Below are positions 1-6,258 of a stretch of DNA of 6,945 nt, one piece after another. Both the position numbers and the translations under genes were made by a program. Positions within the stretch are counted from its first letter, which is position 1. Every line of letters starts with the position of its first letter. The notes under the pieces are model-generated. The model was given only the letters and a program-made list of their open reading frames with translations, did not search any database and had not been told where the DNA came from. Origin of the DNA: Alphaproteobacteria bacterium (GTDB taxonomy: Bacteria; Pseudomonadota; Alphaproteobacteria; Sneathiellales; Sneathiellaceae); the NCBI GenBank assembly GCA_006226265.1, contig SBHH01000092.1, positions 1-6,945 of the forward strand, given 5' to 3'.

Positions 1-1271
1 GTTTCCTCGATAAAGCCCATGCCGCCATGGACCTGCACGGCGACGGAGGCCATCTCGACGCCAAGATCGGTGCACCAGCCCTTGGAAAGCGGCGTCAGCA
101 GTTCGGCAAGGCCCATGCTTTCTTCGCGCACCGCTGCGTCCGGATGGTGATGCGCCTTATCAAGGCTTTCGCCATTCAGATAAATCAGGCAGCGCATGGC
201 CTCGATATTCGCGCGCATGGTCATCAGCATGCGGCGCACATCCGCATGATTGACGATCGCCGTCATCTCACCTTTCGACATGCCGGGCGCCTGCCCCTGC
301 TTGCGGTCGCGCGCATATTCAACGGCCTGCTGATAGGCCCTTTCGGCAACCGCAAGGCCCTGCACCCCGACATTGAGCCGCGCGCTATTCATCATGGTGA
401 ACATGCAGGCCATGCCCTTGTTCTCACCGCCGATAAGATAGCCCACGCAGTCCCCCTCGTCGCCATAGGACATGACGGCGGTCGGGCTTGCATGGATGCC
501 GATCTTTTCTTCCAGAGAGACACAACGCAGGTCATTCCGCTTGCCAAGGCTGCCATCGTCATTGACGAGATATTTCGGTACGATGAAAAGGGAAATGCCG
601 CGCGTGCCGGCGGGCGCGCCGGGGGTGCGGGCCAGCACCAGATGGATGATATTTTCCGCCATCTCATGTTCGCCGTAGGTGATGAAAATCTTCTGGCCCG
701 AAATGCGCCAGCTGCCATCCTCGGCGGGTTCCGCCTTGGTCCGGAGCGCCCCGACGTCGGAGCCTGCCTGGCTTTCCGTCAGGTTCATGGTCGCCGACCA
801 TTCCCCGCTCACCAGCTTTTCAAGATATTTCGTCTGCTGTTCTTCCGTGCCATGGGCGAGAAGGCTTTCGATCGCCCCCTGGGTCAGGAGCGGGCAGAGC
901 GAAAAGGCAAGATTGGCCGCGTTCCACATCTCGACCGTCGCAAGGGTCACGGCCTGCGGCAAGCCGCCACCGCCGAATTTCTCGGGCGCGGAAACGCCGT
1001 TCCAGCCGCCTTCGACAAACTGCTGATAGGCATCCTTCCAGCCATCCGGCGTGGTGACGACCGCATCCTTCACATGGGAGCCTTGAAGATCGCCCGACTT
1101 ATTGATCGGCGAGAGGACATTGCGCGCGAACTTGCCCGCCTCCTCCAGCACCGCATCGACGACATCCGGTTCCGCATGGGCAAAATCCTCAAGACCGGCG
1201 AGCCCTTTCAGATCGACGATATTGTTTAGAACGAAGCGCATATCTTTCAGCGGCGCGGAATAGTCACCCAT
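1..1271 (-). CDS. Acyl-CoA dehydrogenase, long (~600 aa) type, N-terminal part; 3' end outside the window
   Basis: FAD-dependent acyl-CoA dehydrogenase, which introduces the alpha,beta double bond into an acyl-CoA and passes electrons to ETF. Reading the minus strand from ATG at 1271 gives 423 uninterrupted codons to the window edge. The first ~20 residues (MGDYSAPLKDMRFVLNNI) match the short N-terminal extension of the long FadE-like/DmdC-like group. The helical N-terminal domain follows (about 35-155), then the middle beta domain with NLTESQAGSD (163-172) and QKIFITYGEH (193-202), then the start of the C-terminal helical domain with VQVHGGMGFIEE (412-423). The catalytic glutamate, expected shortly after this in a YEGT motif, lies off the window, as does the extra C-terminal domain of this group. 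The start is supported by AGAGGG about 5 nt upstream. The chain length is unspecified: fatty acyl, branched or methylmercaptopropionyl substrates are all possible. The gene is divergent from the Sua5 gene. Confidence 0.93.
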   Translation of the reverse strand, partial: MGDYSAPLKDMRFVLNNIVDLKGLAGLEDFAHAEPDVVDAVLEEAGKFARNVLSPINKSGDLQGSHVKDAVVTTPDGWKDAYQQFVEGGWNGVSAPEKFGGGGLPQAVTLATVEMWNAANLAFSLCPLLTQGAIESLLAHGTEEQQTKYLEKLVSGEWSATMNLTESQAGSDVGALRTKAEPAEDGSWRISGQKIFITYGEHEMAENIIHLVLARTPGAPAGTRGISLFIVPKYLVNDDGSLGKRNDLRCVSLEEKIGIHASPTAVMSYGDEGDCVGYLIGGENKGMACMFTMMNSARLNVGVQGLAVAERAYQQAVEYARDRKQGQAPGMSKGEMTAIVNHADVRRMLMTMRANIEAMRCLIYLNGESLDKAHHHPDAAVREESMGLAELLTPLSKGWCTDLGVEMASVAVQVHGGMGFIEE

Positions 1272-1422
1272 GGAACCCTCTTTTCATCTGGTTATGCAGG
1301 CCTTTTAAATGTTATGGCATATCCCGCACAGAGAAAAAAGAGCCTCGCGCGCCAAATCCCCCTTTCGAAGGCGGCGGGGCATCCGTTACACTCGATGGAA
1401 CAGTTTCAACGGCGGTTTTTTG
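1272..1422. promoter_or_regulatory. Divergent intergenic region between acyl-CoA dehydrogenase and Sua5 genes
   Basis: These 151 bp separate two genes transcribed away from each other, so they should hold both promoters. On the minus strand a purine-rich AGAGGG lies just before the dehydrogenase ATG. On the plus strand GGCGG (1411-1415) lies 7 nt before the Sua5 ATG. The block from about 1285 to 1335 is more AT-rich than its surroundings. I could not assign a convincing -35/-10 pair in either direction, and I see no clear operator palindrome. That promoters are here is inferred from gene orientation. Confidence 0.4.
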
Positions 1423-2379
1423 ATGAAAATATTCATGCCACAGAACGGCGGGCTCGATGAGGCGGCGGCGGAAATTCGAGCCGGAAACCTCGTCGCCTTT
1501 GCGACCGAAACCGTCTATGGCCTCGGCGGCAATGCGCTCGACGATACGGCGGTCGCCAAAATCTACGAGGCGAAGGGCCGGCCGAGCTTCAACCCGCTGA
1601 TCGTGCATGTGCCGGACATTGCGACGGCAAGAAAATATGTCACCTTCAACGAGACGGCGGAAACTCTCGCCGCGACCTTCTGGCCGGGCGCCCTCACCCT
1701 CGTCCTGCCGCGCACCGAAGACTGCCCGGTCTCGAAACTTGCAAGCGCCGGGATGGAGAGCCTTGCCATCCGCGTGCCAGGCCATCGGCTGGCGCTTGAG
1801 TTTTTGAAGGCCTGCGACCGCCCCCTCGCCGCGCCGAGCGCGAACCCCTCTGGCCGGATCAGCCCAACCTCCTCCCAGCATGTGATCGAGGGACTGGAGG
1901 GGCGCATCGCGGGCGTGCTGGAGGGCGGAAGCTGCGCCATCGGCGTCGAGAGCGCCGTTGTCGGTTTCAGCGAGACGGGCCAGCCTGTCCTCCTCCGGCC
2001 CGGCGGCATCACGCGGGAGGCGCTGGAGGCAGCTGCAGGCCCCCTTCTCGATCACAAGGCGGATGGCACCAGCCCGAGCCCGGGCATGCAGTTGAGCCAC
2101 TACGCACCAGAAGCGCCGGTCCGTCTCAATGCAACCGAAAAGCGCGACGGGGAGGCCTTTCTCGGCTTCGGCCTTGCGCAGGAACCGATTGCCGATATCA
2201 ATTTGAGCCGGACTGGGGATCTCACCGAAGCGGCAGCGAAGCTTTTCTCCGCGCTTCACCTGTTCGATGAAATGAAGGTGACGCGCATCGCCGTCGGCCC
2301 TGTCCCGGAAGTGGGGCTTGGCCGCGCGATCAACGACCGGCTCCGGCGTGCGGCGGCCCCCCGGGACAGCAACGACTAG
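1423..2379 (+). CDS. L-threonylcarbamoyladenylate synthase, Sua5/YrdC/YwlC family (tRNA t6A synthesis)
   Basis: Makes threonylcarbamoyl-AMP from threonine, bicarbonate and ATP. The TsaD complex then transfers the threonylcarbamoyl group to A37 of ANN-decoding tRNAs in the cytoplasm. The 318-residue protein has the two-domain Sua5 form rather than the short YrdC form. The YrdC domain (about 10-205) shows TETVYGLG (28-35), KGRP (51-54), SANPSGRISPT (139-149), GVESAVV (174-180) and LRPGGIT (191-197). The conserved linker SPGMQLSHYAP (219-229) leads into the smaller C-terminal Sua5 domain, which ends with GLGRAINDRLRRAA (298-311). The frame is open upstream to an ATG at 1309, but that adds 38 arginine-rich residues unlike the family. 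I chose ATG 1423, which has GGCGG 7 nt upstream and starts just before the first domain strand. A second ATG at 1435 is a weaker alternative. It is probably co-transcribed with the FAD enzyme 20 bp downstream. Confidence 0.95.
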   Translation: MKIFMPQNGGLDEAAAEIRAGNLVAFATETVYGLGGNALDDTAVAKIYEAKGRPSFNPLIVHVPDIATARKYVTFNETAETLAATFWPGALTLVLPRTEDCPVSKLASAGMESLAIRVPGHRLALEFLKACDRPLAAPSANPSGRISPTSSQHVIEGLEGRIAGVLEGGSCAIGVESAVVGFSETGQPVLLRPGGITREALEAAAGPLLDHKADGTSPSPGMQLSHYAPEAPVRLNATEKRDGEAFLGFGLAQEPIADINLSRTGDLTEAAAKLFSALHLFDEMKVTRIAVGPVPEVGLGRAINDRLRRAAAPRDSND

Positions 2380-2386
2380 AGATATA

Positions 2387-2393
2387 AAGGGAG
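2387..2393 (+). promoter_or_regulatory. Ribosome binding site of the FAD-linked dehydrogenase
   Basis: AAGGGAG lies in the 20-bp gap after the Sua5 stop codon, 6 nt before ATG 2400. It fixes the start of the second gene and shows that the gene has its own ribosome binding site although the spacing implies one transcript. Confidence 0.7.
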
Positions 2394-2399
2394 ACGACA

Positions 2400-3806
2400 A
2401 TGAGCCTGTTCGAGAAGCTCGAAAATATCGTCGGCGCAAAACATGTTATCCGCGAGGAAGCGGACCTACAGGGCTTCGTCAAGGAATGGCGCGACAAGTT
2501 CGAAGGACGCGCCCTTGCCGTGGTGCAGCCGAAGACAACCGAGGAAGTCGCCGCCATCGTCAAGCTCTGCGCGGAGACGAAAACCCCGCTGATCCCGCAA
2601 GGCGGCAACACCAGCCTCGTCGGCGGCTCCATCCCCTTCATGGGCGGGGATGAGCTGGTCCTCTCCACCTCCCGCATGAACCGGGTGCGGGAGATCGACC
2701 GGCTGAACGGCACCATGACCGTCGATGCGGGCTGCATCCTCCAGAATCTACAGGAAGCGGCGGAGGAAGCGGGCTTCATGTTCCCGCTTCGCATCGGATC
2801 GGAAGGCAGCTGCCAGATCGGCGGTAATATCTCGACCAACGCAGGCGGGGTACAGGTGCTGCATTACGGTAATACGCGCGAACAGGTTCTGGGCCTTGAA
2901 GTGGTGTTGCCGGACGGGCGTATCTGGGACGGGCTGACCGGCCTTCGAAAGGACAATACGGGCTATGACCTGAAGCAGCTTTTCATCGGCGCGGAGGGCA
3001 CCCTCGGCATCGTCACCGGCGCGGTCATCAAGGTCTATCCCCGCCCCGCCTATCAGCAGGTGGCGCTCGCCGCCGTGCCGTCTGTCGAGGCGGCGGTGGA
3101 GTTTCTGGGCCTTGCAAGACGGATGAGCGGCGATCAGGTCACCGCGATCGAACTGATCCCCCGCATCTGCGTCGATATGGTGGTCCGCCATGTGCCGGAC
3201 TTCACCGATCCGACGCCCGCTCATTACGACTGGCATGTGCTGGTGGAGCTTTCCTCAAGCGCGACGCCGGACTTGAAGGATCTGATGGAACGCATCCTCG
3301 CCGAAGGGTTCGAGGAAGGCATCGTACTGGATGCCGTCGTGCCCGCGAGTGAGGCGCAGCAGAAGCATCTCTGGCGCTTGCGCGAGGAAATCTCCGCCGC
3401 GCAGAAGCCCGAAGGCGGCAGCATCAAGCATGATATCTCCGTTCCCGTTTCCCGCTTCGCCGATTTCATCCGCGAGGCGGATATCGCGGTCAAGAAGATC
3501 GTGCCGAATTTCCGCTCCGTCGCCTTCGGCCATATCGGCGATGGCAATGTCCATTACAATCCACTGCAGCCGGTCGATATGGACCGGGAGGAATATCTCT
3601 CCCATTGGGCGGAGGTGAGCCATGCGGTGCATGATATCGCGGTCGGTATGCGGGGCAGCATCAGTGCAGAGCATGGCATCGGCCGATTGAAGACGGAAGA
3701 TTTGAAGCGCTACAAGCCGCCGGTCGAGATTGAACTCATGCGAAGGATCAAGCAGGCGCTCGATCCCGAGGGGATCATGAACCCGCACAAGCTGCTGGAT
3801 GACTGA
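2400..3806 (+). CDS. FAD-linked D-2-hydroxyacid dehydrogenase, GlcD/D-2-hydroxyglutarate dehydrogenase-like
   Basis: Flavoprotein of the vanillyl-alcohol oxidase/PCMH superfamily that probably oxidises a D-2-hydroxy acid to the 2-oxo acid. The 468 residues are full length for the group. The N-terminal FAD-binding domain (about 38-215) contains PQGGNTSLVGG (66-76), SCQIGGNISTNAGG (137-150) and the stretch from RKDNTGYD (183-190) to GAEGTLGI (197-204). The C-terminal FAD-oxidase domain (about 220-465) contains KHDISVPVS (343-351), GHIGDGNVHYN (377-387), EHGIGRLK (424-431) and DPEGIMNPHKLL (455-466). In characterised relatives the two histidines of GHxGDGNxH and a glutamate form the metal/substrate site, and H378, H385 and E424 are present here. 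D-2-hydroxyglutarate, D-lactate and glycolate are all possible substrates; the single-protein form favours the first two over GlcDEF. There is no signal peptide or membrane segment, so it is probably cytoplasmic. Confidence 0.93.
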   Translation: MSLFEKLENIVGAKHVIREEADLQGFVKEWRDKFEGRALAVVQPKTTEEVAAIVKLCAETKTPLIPQGGNTSLVGGSIPFMGGDELVLSTSRMNRVREIDRLNGTMTVDAGCILQNLQEAAEEAGFMFPLRIGSEGSCQIGGNISTNAGGVQVLHYGNTREQVLGLEVVLPDGRIWDGLTGLRKDNTGYDLKQLFIGAEGTLGIVTGAVIKVYPRPAYQQVALAAVPSVEAAVEFLGLARRMSGDQVTAIELIPRICVDMVVRHVPDFTDPTPAHYDWHVLVELSSSATPDLKDLMERILAEGFEEGIVLDAVVPASEAQQKHLWRLREEISAAQKPEGGSIKHDISVPVSRFADFIREADIAVKKIVPNFRSVAFGHIGDGNVHYNPLQPVDMDREEYLSHWAEVSHAVHDIAVGMRGSISAEHGIGRLKTEDLKRYKPPVEIELMRRIKQALDPEGIMNPHKLLDD

Positions 3807-3809
3807 TTT

Positions 3810-6074
3810 TTAAGGCCGGAGGGATGATCCGGCAGCCTCCGGCACCGGCGTTTTTTCAATCATCGGCATGATGGCCTCCGCCCCGACGGGACGGGAGAAG
3901 ACATAGCCCTGCACGAGATGACAGCCGGCCTCGCGGAGGAAATCCACCTGCTCCGGCGTTTCCACCCCTTCAGCCAGGACTTTAAGGCCGAGGTTGCGGC
4001 CCAAGGTGATGACGGTGCGGGCAATCGCCGCATCATCCGCGTCGCTCGTCATGCCATCGATAAAGGCCTTGTCGATCTTGAGACCGGAGACGGGCATCTG
4101 CCGGAGATGACTGAGCGAAGAATAGCCTGTCCCGAAATCGTCGATGGAGAAGGCAACACCAAGTTCGCCGAGTTTCAGGAAATTCTTGAGTGTAAGATCC
4201 GGGTCCTCCATGATCACGCTCTCCGTCACCTCGATCTCCAACAGCCGGGCCGGGCAACCTGTTTCCTCCAGGATGCCGCCGACCATCTCGATCAGATCAT
4301 CATTCTGGAAAACGGAGAGGGAAAGATTGACCGCGACGCGGAAATCATCTGCGCCTGCATCAAGCCATTTGCGGCGCTGACGGCAGGCTTCCTTCAGGAC
4401 CCATTCGCTGATCGGCAGGATAAGGCCGGACGTTTCCGCGATGGGAATAAATTCATCCGGCGGAATGTAACTGCCATCGTCGCGCTGCCAACGGATCAGT
4501 GCCTCGACCCCCGCGATCCTGCCGGTTTCGAGATCGAACTGCGGCTGATATTCGAGCGAAAGATCCTCCCGCCCGATACCTTGACGGAGTGCGTTATTCA
4601 TCTCAACCCGTGCATTAATATCATCTGCGATCATACTGTTATAAAAACAGAAATAGGCGCCGCCACGTCGTTTCAACGTGGCAAGCGCAATATTGGTGTT
4701 ACGCCAGAGCCCGGCCGCGCTGCCCGCATCCTCCGGATAGATCGCAAGACCGATCCGGGGCACGATATGAGGCAGGTTCTCCCGCTCTGTCGTTCCATGT
4801 TCAAACAGCTGATGGATCATTTTCGGAATTTGCCGAAGCTCGCGCTGCGCTCCGTACGGCAGGCAAAGGCCGAAGCCATTACCCGAAGTACGGGCAAGGG
4901 ATATGGCATCCGGAAAAAGCCCGGCAAGCCGTTCCGAAACAAAACGGAGCAACTTGTCCCCTGCCTCATGGCCGAGCACGATATTAAGCTCCGGCAGATG
5001 GTCGAGGACTATCTGAAGGACGGCGAACCGCACGGTTTCCGAACCGGACGGCCGGTCGATTTTCGCCTGTACATCGCTTCGAAACTTGGCGCGGTTGTCG
5101 AGGCCCGTCAGGCTGTCATTGAAGGCCAGGCGCTTGATTTCCTCAAACATGTCGGCATTTTCAAGTCCGAGCGTGATATTGGCGCAAACAAGATCTATCT
5201 GCCGCCGCTCCAGCTGTGTCAGAACGGGCCGGTGATGCATAAGGACGGCCCCCTTGAATTCTCCTTCGCGGCGGAAGGAAAGGATGCTCATTCCGTCGGT
5301 AAAAATATTCTCGCCCTTCCCCCTCGCTTCCAGTACCTCCTCGCAAAGGCCAGCTGGCACATTGCTTTTGAGGCTGAGACCCGTTGCCTTTCGGTAACAG
5401 CCCTTGCCCGCAGCGATGACGAGTTCGCCGGATTTTTCGTCCGGCAAACAAAACAGGCAGTCCACCGCCTGGGGGCAGATCACCTGAAGCTGGTTCAGGA
5501 TAATCAGGCAGAATTCCTCGACCGAGCGGACACCATAAAGCTTCTTCGTGACATCGAGAATGGTCTGCAGCGACTGACGGCTGTCATCCTCTGTAACCAG
5601 CCGCTCATAGCCGTGCAAAGCAATGGCCGTCTCCGTCAGAAAGGAGGTCCCGCTTGCTGGCGGCAATTCGGAATAGCCGCTGATATCAAGGCTTTTAAGA
5701 AGAGTCAGATTTTCGGACAGATCATCCGTCTCGCCATAGAGCAGGATGCGCATATAGCCGTTCCCGAGCGTTTCACGCACGCGCCGGACAAGATCGAGCG
5801 CGCCGTCCGCACGCGGTCCCGTCATATCGACAGCAAGAAGCGCAATATCCGGATAAATCATCAGGAGATCGGCTGCTGCGTCCATATCCTCCGTCCGGAG
5901 AAACAAAACCGGCTCATCATCCAACGTGAAATTTTCAAGGAGAGAAACCGCTTCGCCCCGGACAAAGGCGTCGAAACCGACCAGCAGCACTTTGTGTTTT
6001 GGCAAAACATTCGCCGCCGCCGTTCGCCCTGACGCATCAGGCGTTAGGTGCTGAATATTACCGGGCGCAATCAT
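3810..6074 (-). CDS. c-di-GMP phosphodiesterase: receiver-like, DUF3369-like, degenerate GGDEF, EAL
   Basis: Probable cytoplasmic c-di-GMP hydrolase of 754 residues. An N-terminal receiver-like domain (about 27-158) keeps an aspartate at D83. The usual acidic pair is replaced by VGFD (32-35), and no lysine is seen at the expected place after Y134. A sensory domain of DUF3369 type (about 160-310) follows and carries seven cysteines, including CLFC (206-209). The GGDEF domain (about 312-480) begins normally with SLTGLDNR (321-328), but its signature is SGNGF (397-401), so cyclase activity is unlikely. The EAL domain (about 490-740) looks catalytic: EALIR (524-528), N583, EVTES (615-619), DDFGTGYSS (645-653), K666, AEGVE (701-705) and QGY (722-724). 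No membrane segments are seen. ATG 6074 is the first possible ATG, because an in-frame TGA lies at 6084-6086. Its Shine-Dalgarno spacing is odd, and TTG at 6003-6005 is a less likely start. The stop is 3 bp from that of the convergent FAD enzyme gene. Confidence 0.93.
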   Translation of the reverse strand: MIAPGNIQHLTPDASGRTAAANVLPKHKVLLVGFDAFVRGEAVSLLENFTLDDEPVLFLRTEDMDAAADLLMIYPDIALLAVDMTGPRADGALDLVRRVRETLGNGYMRILLYGETDDLSENLTLLKSLDISGYSELPPASGTSFLTETAIALHGYERLVTEDDSRQSLQTILDVTKKLYGVRSVEEFCLIILNQLQVICPQAVDCLFCLPDEKSGELVIAAGKGCYRKATGLSLKSNVPAGLCEEVLEARGKGENIFTDGMSILSFRREGEFKGAVLMHHRPVLTQLERRQIDLVCANITLGLENADMFEEIKRLAFNDSLTGLDNRAKFRSDVQAKIDRPSGSETVRFAVLQIVLDHLPELNIVLGHEAGDKLLRFVSERLAGLFPDAISLARTSGNGFGLCLPYGAQRELRQIPKMIHQLFEHGTTERENLPHIVPRIGLAIYPEDAGSAAGLWRNTNIALATLKRRGGAYFCFYNSMIADDINARVEMNNALRQGIGREDLSLEYQPQFDLETGRIAGVEALIRWQRDDGSYIPPDEFIPIAETSGLILPISEWVLKEACRQRRKWLDAGADDFRVAVNLSLSVFQNDDLIEMVGGILEETGCPARLLEIEVTESVIMEDPDLTLKNFLKLGELGVAFSIDDFGTGYSSLSHLRQMPVSGLKIDKAFIDGMTSDADDAAIARTVITLGRNLGLKVLAEGVETPEQVDFLREAGCHLVQGYVFSRPVGAEAIMPMIEKTPVPEAAGSSLRP
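3815..3856 (+). terminator. Possible Rho-independent terminator of the Sua5-FAD enzyme unit
   Basis: A perfect 8-bp inverted repeat, GCCGGAGG (3815-3822) and CCTCCGGC (3836-3843), begins 8 bp after the FAD enzyme stop codon. A T6 run (3851-3856) follows. The stem-to-T distance of 7 nt is long for a classical terminator. An alternative pairing of GCCGG (3815-3819) with CCGGC (3845-3849) abuts the T run more closely. The whole element lies inside the last codons of the convergent signalling gene. The minus strand has no T run after the stem, so it would act mainly in the plus direction. Confidence 0.4.
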
Positions 6075-6087
6075 TATACATGATCAT
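6058..6087 (-). other. Possible nine-codon leader ORF overlapping the start of the EAL gene
   Basis: On the minus strand, ATG at 6087-6085 opens a nine-codon frame, MIMYNDCAR, ending at TAA 6060-6058. It is out of frame with the signalling protein and spans that protein's ATG at 6074. The strong Shine-Dalgarno sequence upstream lies 6 nt from this ATG but 19 nt from the main one. If translated, it could couple or limit expression of the main gene. The arrangement is seen directly; translation and function are inference, and chance is possible in so short a stretch. Confidence 0.25.
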
Positions 6088-6092
6088 TTATG

Positions 6093-6101
6093 ACCTCCCC
6101 C
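6093..6101 (-). promoter_or_regulatory. Strong Shine-Dalgarno sequence before the EAL gene
   Basis: The minus strand reads GGGGGAGGT, the best match to the 16S anti-Shine-Dalgarno sequence in the window. It lies 19 nt before the main start ATG 6074, further than is normal, and 6 nt before the out-of-frame ATG 6087. Confidence 0.6.
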
Positions 6102-6180
6102 ATGCCTCATATTGAAACATATCAGTTTATTTCGCAAATAAATTTAACGGGTTACGAACTGGAGAAGATTATCACTATAC

Positions 6181-6220
6181 ATTATACAGCTAAAAATAGT
6201 ACAGCCGATCCGGATATCAA
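6181..6220 (-). promoter_or_regulatory. Candidate promoter(s) of the EAL gene
   Basis: A perfect TATAAT lies on the minus strand at 6186-6181, about 105 bp before the EAL gene start, but without a good -35 box 17 bp upstream. An overlapping alternative is TTGATA (6220-6215) with a 16-bp spacer to TATTTT (6198-6193). Either would give a leader of about 100 nt. In this AT-rich stretch chance matches are common, so confidence is low. Confidence 0.35.
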
Positions 6221-6258
6221 GACAGGCGCCTTAATATATAACGCAACAAAATTACGGC

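Larger units (their letters stand above)
6075..6258. other. AT-rich intergenic region between the EAL gene and the TRAP permease gene
   Basis: These 184 bp lie between two minus-strand genes and are clearly richer in A and T than the flanking coding DNA. They hold the candidate promoter and Shine-Dalgarno sequence described separately, an ATCCGGAT palindrome at about 6208-6215 and an ATGATCAT palindrome at 6080-6087. I found no convincing hairpin-plus-T-run terminator for the permease gene, and no RNA gene. The gap and promoter-like sequence suggest that the EAL gene is transcribed separately from the transporter. Confidence 0.5.

Noticed and set aside
27..1229. A 400-codon open frame on the plus strand opposite the acyl-CoA dehydrogenase
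   Set aside because: The minus strand encodes an unmistakable acyl-CoA dehydrogenase throughout. The plus frame has no family motifs and looks like a GC-driven shadow.
1309..1422. N-terminal extension of Sua5 from ATG 1309
   Set aside because: The added 38 residues are basic and low in domain character, lie in the divergent promoter region, and do not resemble Sua5 N-termini. ATG 1423 fits the family start.
1312..2439. A 375-codon open frame on the minus strand opposite the Sua5 gene
   Set aside because: The plus strand encodes a complete Sua5 protein with all its motifs. The antisense product is arginine-rich without recognisable domains.
3918..6032. A 704-codon open frame on the plus strand, antisense to the EAL gene
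   Set aside because: It lies entirely within the minus-strand gene, its translation shows no recognisable domain, and it is rich in H, R and Q as expected for a shadow frame. The minus frame carries clear GGDEF- and EAL-family motifs.
6190..6258. Terminator downstream of the TRAP permease gene
   Set aside because: There are short palindromes and a T5 run, but no stem of useful length sits directly before a T run on the minus strand.
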